64,000 bases of DNA from Aphis gossypii (taxonomy: Eukaryota > Arthropoda > Insecta > Hemiptera > Aphididae). Each line of letters opens with the position of its first letter. The first letter of the stretch is position 1. The notes below the pieces were generated by a model. The model was not told where the DNA came from. It saw only the letters and a list, made by a program, of their open reading frames with translations, and did no database searches. Shown here piece after piece: positions 57,054-64,000 of this stretch. Both the position numbers and the translations under genes were made by a program. Location: NCBI RefSeq assembly GCF_020184175.1, contig NW_026083048.1, positions 1 through 64,000 on the forward strand, read 5' to 3'.

Positions 57054-57492
57054 CACGGCTGTAGATAGTATGGTTGCACATCGGCCTATACCACGCAATG
57101 TTAGATAGTGGAATATAAGAGTTCTTATCTCAAATATGAAAAAGTGATGATCTGGTGGCGCTCCCTACGGATGTCAACTAGAACTACAGAGTTGCAAAAT
57201 ATATATAATATTGAATATTCACAGATATCTTTACTATACTGTGAATATATTATACATATATCTATATGAATATAGTTACTGATGATAAATTAAACCAATA
57301 TACTAGGTATATAGTTTATTTATAGATAAAATAAATATTCTATATTTCTATCCATTAATCCATTATACATAAATATCTATTATGACAATAGATATAAAAT
57401 ATCTACACACATATGCTTATGTAAACCTTTACTAAGATCTTAAATATGTATTCTTGTGCATATTCTTAATTACTAACACTTAAACATAAAAT

Positions 57493-58683
57493 ATGCCTAA
57501 TTATTGTGCTGTTCGTGAACCTCATTATATAGGAAAAACTCTTTTCGGTGTACCTAAAGACAATGAAATGAAAGAACTATGGGAAAATGCCTTAGGTATT
57601 AAATTAAAAAAAAGTTTTAGAGTATGTGCATCACATTTTAAAAATTCAGACATCATAAGTAGTTGGGAGTCAGGCGAAGGACAGAATAAGTACACAGTAG
57701 GTTTATATAATAATACAAATTTTATAATATTATAAGAATATTTTATATTTAGTGATGTATAAAATAAAATAAAAGTAAAAATTTACCAGTTTGTTACAAT
57801 ATTGTTTAATATGATATAATTCCTAGATTTGTTTGAAGACATTTAAATTAAAAAAAGGAGCAGTTCCAATACATTTAAATAAACATGTATCTCCATTAGG
57901 TTTAAATGTCAAGGTAATGTTTGTAATTACATACCAAAATATCAGATTTTTGTATATAACATAGTAGACATTTTTTTTTTAAATCATCATTTATGTAGTT
58001 TGAAAATCTGAATGATACAGCAGTACCAGATTTTATAGATGTTTCAAAACAATTGAATGAAGAAGAGTTCTCAACTTCTAAAAGACGAAAGGTTCTAAAC
58101 ATATAATGATTTTATTAGTACCTATATAAGTAATTAATATACACAATACACTTTATTATTATGTAGATACAAATTGATGTAGAAAACCAATTAGATGTAT
58201 TCAATAACATTTTAAACAATACAAACACTTTAAGTTTACCGAATAATTGGTATATTGATACTGAAAATCATATTGCTTTTCACACATTGAGTAGTTTTCA
58301 AACTAATTATAACAGATATGTTGAAAAGCAATTGATTATAACTAAAGGTAATTAATTCGCAATAATAAACATACTAAAATTTATAATAATTATTATTTGG
58401 TATTCAAATATATAATATTTTACCAGATTTAAACTTAATTATAAATATCAACGGAAAATCAATAACAACAACTGAAATTGGACTAAATGAATTTAAAGTC
58501 AAAGATATTAAAGATGTAAAACAGTGCTTAAGTATATTAAATTCATTAAAATATTGTAAGGGTGCTATGTCTTGTTTAAAAAATCCCAATATTAAATCTT
58601 CATTTGGTGATCAATATGTTCAATCAAATGATCAGTGGCGACATGTAAAATGCTTGTCAATAATTATAGATGATGACAAGTGA
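57493..58683 (+). CDS. THAP-domain protein, five exons, intact (273 aa)
   Basis: Exons 57493-57696, 57827-57913, 57999-58091, 58167-58347, 58427-58683; each has GT/AG borders, phases agree, no stop before TGA at 58681. Exon 1 is a THAP finger: MPNYCAVRE start, LFGVPKD (conserved Pro), LWENALG (Trp) and FRVCASHF (C-x2-H). The second zinc cysteine expected after the first is missing, so zinc binding may be impaired. The KYT|ICLKTFKLKKGAVP junction is the usual THAP ending. The rest, with LSLPNNWYIDTEN and ININGKSITTTEIGLNEFK, resembles aphid THAP proteins of unknown function. It may bind the element's ends. Confidence 0.78.
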
Positions 58684-60589
58684 AGTACCTATTACTAATA
58701 AATAAATTAACAAATTACATTTTCAATCACAATTTTATTTGTATTTATTTGACAATTAACTATTTTAATGATTGTAATACTTGTGTATGGTGTAAACGCT
58801 TAGTATATTCAATTCAAAAAAAGCAGGCAAGTGGGTACCGTTCTGCTGTACATTAGGGGGTGGGGTTGACCTCGGACTAGGCTAGGTTAAAATTGAATGC
58901 AATGATAGGTATCATTGTATACGAAAAACGATTCTAAACGAAGATGATTTGTCAGCCTAGGATATAATTTCCAGTGGTTGGTGAAAAAGGTGGTTTATGT
59001 TTATGGCCTGAATACACCAAAATTTAAGTTCTTTTATAATTATTGTAAGCTAAACTTATGAAAAATCTTGTATTAAATTTTCAACTCTTAGCTACCTACA
59101 CAAACATTTTTATGAATTATACCTACAAAATAATTTGCAAATATTCATAATTTTGACGAATTTTCGTCAAAATTTGAACTTCAAATGTTAATAAAAATGT
59201 ATTCTTATAATTTTTTAATCACTATAAGAATAACATATGAGGAACTTTGTATAAAATTTACAGGTATTTTGATAGGGCCAAAAAAATTTTATCGACCCTT
59301 CAAAAAAAATTTTTCAGAAAAATCGAAAATTTCAGTTGTCTATAAATAGCTCAAAAAAACTCAAAATATTTTGAAAATTAAATCAAGTAAAGAAAATGCC
59401 AACCTAAATAACTGGTAAAATTTTCAAGTATCTACGACTTATACTTTTTGAATTATAACAAATATCAAAAATCGTTTGAGGCTAAACCGTTATTTAACGC
59501 GGTTTTGTAAAAATTTAAATTTCAAACACTCATAAAATTTTTTTGTCTGAATCCGGTAGAGTTTTTTTTACAGATATTTGAAGAAAAATGTATGGAGAAC
59601 CTTGTACCAAATTTTCAAAACTTAGTTATAAAAGAAAAAAATTTTATGATTTTTCAACTTCAAAATTACTTGCAAATTTTCGCGTTTTCGACAGATTTCG
59701 TAAAAATTTGAACTATAAACTCTTATAAAAAAAAATTGTGACTAACGATTTTTAATTATTTTTAGCTATATACAGATACCACTGACATTAACATTTGGTG
59801 AAAATTTCAAGTATTTTCAGTGATTAGTTTTTGAATTACAACCATAAAAAAAAATCGATTTGGTCGAAAACTGGTTTTGCGTAAAAATTGCCGTTTTTCC
59901 GTCATTTTTTTTTTGTTTTTCTCGAATTTTTTGATAACTGTTGGAAAATGTTAACTTTTTACCTCTATAATGCACCAAGGATATTCACTTTTACATCGGA
60001 AACCCCCCCCCCCATAGTTTGAAATTGGAGCATTATTTCGACTAGTTATGCTGTACACAGACGACAAAAAAAAACATACATCATTGTAAAATCAATACAT
60101 TCATCACTTCGTTCAGAATCTAAAAAAGTGCAAGAATAAATAATCTTAAAAAGACAAACATATATTTGTCTCCGAATAAAAAAAAAAGGCTGAATTCACA
60201 AGACTGACATTTTTACTAATATATTTGTTATATTTATCACTATGAGAATGCGACAACATAGTTATGCCCAAAATATAGAATGTAAAAAGTTAAATAGAAC
60301 AAAAAAGAAATTTTCAAAATTAGTAACTAGTTAAGATATTAAATACGAAAATATGTAAATATGTAACATGAGCTCAAAATTAAATTCTTAAATACTTACA
60401 AGTTACTAGTTAGTACTTAGTAGTTACAATTTGTTTAATTTTAATGTTTATATTTGATAATAATGTGTAACAGGTTTAAAACATTTTGTAAACTATAAAT
60501 ATAAAATATATTAGTAAACTAGATGACACTAATACTTGACTTTTTCATAAATTTGATAAGAACTTTTTGTTGCCACTTTATCATGGCTT
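58684..60589. other. Non-coding repeat-rich half of the THAP element
   Basis: Repeated variants of TTTTCGTCAAAATTTGAACTT occur at spacings near 550 bp (59160, 59700) with other AAATTTTCAAGTATT-type repeats. Facing motifs CTGCTGTACATTAG (58850) and GTTATGCTGTACACAG (60046), and GATTCTAAACGAAG (58930) and CTTCGTTCAGAATC (60106), bound it, suggesting an inserted fold-back repeat of about 1.3 kb. A poly-C run (60003-60013) is also present. No coding sequence. Confidence 0.5.
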
Positions 60590-60618
60590 GATGCGCAACC
60601 ATACTATCTACAGCCGTG

Positions 60619-60626
60619 TCTCCATC
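60619..60626. repeat. 8-bp target duplication of the THAP-bearing element, right
   Basis: TCTCCATC, identical to 57046-57053. A fold-back MITE begins in the same bases. Confidence 0.85.
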
Positions 60627-60978
60627 TTACAAGTGCTTAACATAGCACAGCATATCACGTTTAGCTCTGTTAGTTTAAAAATTAGAGTGAATTGAACTCT
60701 TATAAAATTTAAAGGTAAGATTATTATCTAGGGGGTCTCATACGGATTTTGTTATATTATAATTTTAAAGCGAGTATAATTATTTGAAGATGTAAAAATA
60801 ATTTACAATTTTAAAATACTCATAACTCGCTTTGAAATTAAAATATAACAAAAAGCCTACGAGATGTCCTAGGTAATAATTTTACTTTTAAATTGTACGA
60901 GAAATCAATTCACTCCAATTTTTAAACTAACAGAGCTAAACTTGATATGCTGTACTATGTTAGGCACTTATGAGATGG
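60622..60978. mobile_element. Fold-back MITE, 0.36 kb
   Basis: CCATCTTACAAGTGCTTAAC at the left and its near-complement at the right pair over about 75 bp; GTTTAGCTCTGTTAGTTTAA is identical in both arms. The centre also pairs partly (AAAGCGAG...CTCGCTTT). No coding sequence. Confidence 0.7.
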
Positions 60979-61324
60979 ATACAACAAATATCAGTGTAAC
61001 GTTCACTTAACTATTTATAGTATACCTTCATAAAATATTATTAAAAATCAATTATTTTTTAGTTTATTATTAATAAATTCTATTTACATATGTGCTTAAA
61101 TGATGTACAATTTTCATGTTTGTATTGTCTTATATTATAAATAATGCATGTATACAATAAATTAGTTATAAAATTAGACAAAACAAACATGAAAATTGTA
61201 CATCATTTAAGTACATATGTAAATAGAATTAATCAATAGTAAACTAAAAAATAATTGATTTTTATTTTAGTGTAATGTAATGTAAAATTATTAGCCTTTA
61301 TTTAGTAAGTATACTTTTGTTTTA
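60979..61324. other. Second fold-back and spacer
   Basis: Arms at about 61045-61125 and 61180-61262 pair (AATCAATTATTTTTTAGTTT and complement; CAAACATGAAAATTGTACAT and complement). Only a short centre separates them. It ends just before the acceptor of the MULE-like fragment. Confidence 0.55.
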
Positions 61325-62125
61325 TTGTTATATTTCAGTTATCTTGGTGTTATCAGGAAATATCTTCAAGAAGTGAATAAAACTTGTATATTGTATATTA
61401 AAAAGCTAGAATACATTAAGACTGAAAAATCAATGAAGCTGAAAATGTATTGCAAACATAGTGACTGTAAGAAGTTCAAACTATACATTTTGCCTACTGG
61501 TGAAGAAACAGTTGTTGACGTTTACAGTACGAGTAATAATTTTAATCATAAGCCAGATGCTCGATACACTACTCTAATTAGGGGAGTTGAGCGAAAAATT
61601 ATTGCAGAAAAAATTAAAGCGAAAAGTGCTTTTAAGTGTAGACAAGAATGTGTATTATCAGTTTCTCCTATTAAATTAATGGAATGTGAGAATTTGCAAA
61701 CAATTAAATCTCATTCGATGTTACGGAAACTAAATAGTGAACAACAGTTAAAAGGGGATTTCAACCGAAATGATCACTTTGATGTAGGAAGGAAATCCCT
61801 AGTTGATTATGAAAGTTCCCAAAAGTATAGATGAGCCATTCAATGTAACTTGGCAAGCCAACAGCAGTTGGCTATAGTTCAAAATTTGTTTAAACAAGGT
61901 GTGCTAACAACTATTTATGTGGATTCAACAGGATCAGTTGTTAGGCCCCCTCAGAACTCAACAAAACAAACTATTTATTATTATGTTTGTGTAGTGCGTT
62001 TAGGTAAAATTGAAACCGTATGGCCAATAACTGATATGGTCAGTGCAACACATGATAGAGAAACTGTAACAAAATGGTTGAAATGTTTCAAAGGTCTAGT
62101 AATTGTGAAAGATCCAAATATCTGG
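61325..62125 (+). pseudogene. MULE-like transposase-related fragment, one internal stop, truncated
   Basis: Following a TTTCAG acceptor, one frame runs 61325-61834, stops at TGA, and continues in the same frame to about 62125. The first part has a FLYWCH-like MYCKHSDCKKFKLYI and FNHKPDARY. The second has VYVDSTGSVVRPP-like text (IYVDSTGSVVRPPQ), YYYVCVVRLGKIETVWPI and HDRETVTKWLKCF, which I recall from aphid MULE-related proteins (start of the transposase core). It ends abruptly at IWPP where unrelated GC-rich sequence begins. The first catalytic Asp (VDSTG) is present, the rest missing. Confidence 0.6.
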
Positions 62126-62204
62126 CCGCCTAGGTTAGGTTAGGTCGAGAAAAGGAGAGGGGGTGCGCGGGGGCAGCAGAACCGCTATTTATATCCTACT
62201 CCCA

Positions 62205-62483
62205 ATGCTGAACATAACATGTTATGACAAATATTTTAACAAAAACTTTTACATTCAATTTGAAAAATTAAGTAATAGGGAAATAATTTTTGAAGTAGAT
62301 ATCGGGACATATAATAAATCAGGAAGGCTACTTAATTTAGTAGGGACCCATGATGTAATATGTAAAAAGAAACACCATACTACGTATGTGCATGATTCGA
62401 GAATGGATGTCAAGTATACAAAGTATATATTTGATTATGTAACACGGAAACAAAGATATGAGAATCTAGTAAAACACTTTTAA
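62205..62483 (+). CDS. Small ORF of unknown origin (92 aa)
   Basis: ATG at 62205, about 15 bp after a TATTTATATCC sequence. The product mixes aromatic and basic residues (NITCYDKYFNKNFYIQFE, CKKKHHTTYVHDSR, FDYVTRKQRYENLVKHF) and resembles no family I know. It follows a junction at about 62126 where GC-rich DNA replaces the MULE-like gene. Confidence 0.35.
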   Translation: MLNITCYDKYFNKNFYIQFEKLSNREIIFEVDIGTYNKSGRLLNLVGTHDVICKKKHHTTYVHDSRMDVKYTKYIFDYVTRKQRYENLVKHF

Positions 62484-62610
62484 AAATATAATATAAAACA
62501 ATAACAATAGTTACATTAATAATCAAAAATACGAACGTAAAATGTCTTTTTCAGAAATTCATAATTCTATAAATTACAAATCAAATTTAAGAAATAAATA
62601 ATAAACAATA

Positions 62611-62917
62611 ATGGATAGATTGGAGCAATTAGCTTCGGCAATATCGTTTAACATTGAGACGCAATTTCATATCAATCCAGCACGGGGGGAATGGCATAAT
62701 TACACAGCTTGTTTTGATTTTCATATAATCACTGCTAATGAAAATATACTAGTACCTTACGAGGACGAAACTATATTGAAATGATTGAGGCAGCCAAAAG
62801 ATTTTTATCTGATAGGGCGGTAGACAGAGAATTTGGTGAACCATACTGTAATGAATTAAACTATTACCTCGAAATAATAAAGAATCCACGGGATATATTG
62901 AATTACAGTAGATAAAA
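62611..62917 (+). other. Two overlapping small ORFs of unknown origin
   Basis: ATG at 62611 gives 57 codons (INPARGEWHNYTACFDFHI) to TGA at 62782-62784. Overlapping its end, an ATG at 62780 in another frame gives 45 codons (MIEAAKRFLSDRAVDREF, then YYLEIIKNPRDIL) to TAA. Together they could be one frame-shifted gene of about 100 residues. No family recognised. Confidence 0.35.
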
Positions 62918-64000
62918 ATATGTCTATTATGAATTGATCAAGTAGGGAAAACTGGTTGGGACTGTATGAAACACCTATCGACATAACATTTGACACATGA
63001 TCGATGGGGTGGCTTCCATGACATCCCAAATCGGTAAAGGTTGATCAAGTAAACGTATTAATCAATTAAGATTGTTGTCAATGTGGATGACGTACTTCAA
63101 ATAATTAGTAAGTCATTCCATGGGCAGCGAATCTTGATTCAGTAAAAGGAAAATAAAAATAACATACAAACTGGAATGATAAATATATATATATACACTT
63201 AGATTTAAGAAAATGTACTGCATGAATAAGTTACTATTGGGAAAGGTAGAAAAAAAAATGTGTGGGGAACTTTATAGATTTTATATTACTAACATATTAT
63301 AATAAGTAAAAATATTATTTGTATTAACTAATTTACCATATGAGGAATTATTGTAATCGGCATTATATTAACCACATATTTTATTGGAATTATCAAACGC
63401 ACTATAATCATTATATTATACTATTTACTAACACTATATTTTATTGTAATCACAATTATAAATTATAAGAAAACTAACCAACATATTTAAACATTGAATT
63501 ATATTATAACCAAAATATTTAATCAAAACTATGTATAAAATATATACATCATATTATATAACGAAAATATTTTAAATGTAAAAGCATACAGAAAATTGTA
63601 ATGTATGTCTTATTTCAATAACTTGTAATCGAACATTGTAAACACTATAATATTGTAATAATTTGTAACTTAACCATTTAGTACTAAACTTTGAAAGATT
63701 TCTGTCTTTGAGACATAAACCTTTTTTTTCATGGGGAGGTGCAACGTGCTCTGATACTTATATTAAATATAATACATAAATTACTACATACTGTAGCCAA
63801 TAATAACCACAACACTAGGGGCATAACAAACAACACCCCTATAGTTCTAAGGGTGAGCAGTCAAACAAGTAATGATCGAGTATAATAAATTAGGATCTAA
63901 AAACAAATGGTAAAAACCAATCGAAAGTATCATCGCCCGTATGTTTTCTACCCGCAGGAAAATAATGACAAATAATCCGGTGACATATTATGGATACGTA
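62918..64000. other. AT-rich right edge of the window
   Basis: No ORF of substance. At 63715-63740 TTTTTTTTCATGGGGAGGTG resembles a polypurine tract with LTR-like DNA after it, but no matching second LTR is visible in the window. Confidence 0.35.

Larger units (their letters stand above)
57054..60618 (+). mobile_element. 3.6-kb TIR element carrying a THAP gene
   Basis: The TIRs of about 29 bp (CACGGCTGTAGATAGTATGG, then TTGCRCATC) are inverted copies with one mismatch, and an 8-bp duplication (TCTCCATC) flanks the element. Eight-base duplications, about 30-bp TIRs and a THAP finger are P-element features, but no P-type catalytic core is readable. The right half (58830-60170) is a non-coding aphid-like repeat. 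It may be a deletion derivative or a distinct family. Confidence 0.75.

Noticed and set aside
62129..62147. Telomere-like GGTTAGGTTAGG
   Set aside because: Only two TTAGG units; too short for a telomeric array.
63715..64000. Possible LTR after a polypurine-like tract
   Set aside because: No second LTR, primer-binding site or retroviral protein is visible in the window.

Overview
The window looks like AT-rich nuclear DNA from an insect. An aphid is my best guess, because hAT, piggyBac, RTE-like LINE, Helitron, THAP and MULE-like fragments sit together in an AT-rich background with spliceosomal introns, but no gene here fixes the species. There are no rRNA or confident tRNA genes, no CRISPR array and no bacterial operons. 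Nearly everything recognisable is mobile DNA, much of it nested.

Left part (1-21399). A broken CACTA-like transposase runs off the left edge. Next comes a full-length RTE/BovB-like LINE (2338-5564) with a perfect 13-bp target duplication, then a hAT remnant (7725-8390). On the minus strand at 8820-10969 I reconstructed an RPA70-like gene whose second OB-fold module is repeated three times. It is followed by a JmjC/KDM4-like exon fragment and a degenerate Helitron (11933-19130). That Helitron is split by a 3.0-kb TIR element (13292-16302), which itself holds a second Helitron (13619-15166).

Centre (21400-47131). A Polinton/Maverick (adintovirus-like) endogenous virus element has long TIRs, AG...CT ends and a perfect 6-bp target duplication (CATATA). 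It carries an orphan repeat protein, major capsid protein, a small basic ORF, penton, cysteine protease, a PLA2-domain protein, packaging ATPase, a Polinton-associated ORF, a chromodomain integrase, a coiled-coil ORF, a conserved 167-aa ORF, a three-exon 147-aa gene not visible as one ORF, a seven-exon protein-primed DNA polymerase with an N-terminal zinc finger, and a BIR protein. Capsid genes (minus strand) and packaging/integration genes (plus strand) diverge from a compact promoter near 34870. A Helitron (26155-33577) landed between protease and penton and was itself invaded by a head-to-head Helitron (31288-33137). Several Polinton genes have frameshifts, so this copy is probably dead, although PolB, ATPase, BIR and several ORFs are open.

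Right part (47132-64000). After a gene-poor stretch with a tRNA-like SINE come a broken gene of unknown function (50298-51483), a piggyBac (51575-56722) with a single internal stop, and inside it an intact hAT (54134-56360) with 13-bp TIRs and a perfect 8-bp target duplication. Then comes a 3.6-kb TIR element with an 8-bp duplication that carries an intact five-exon THAP gene (57054-60618). Two fold-back elements, a MULE-like fragment with one internal stop, and a cluster of small unrecognised ORFs finish the window.

Nesting gives relative ages: piggyBac is older than the hAT, the Polinton is older than Helitron 2, and Helitron 2 is older than the nested Helitron.
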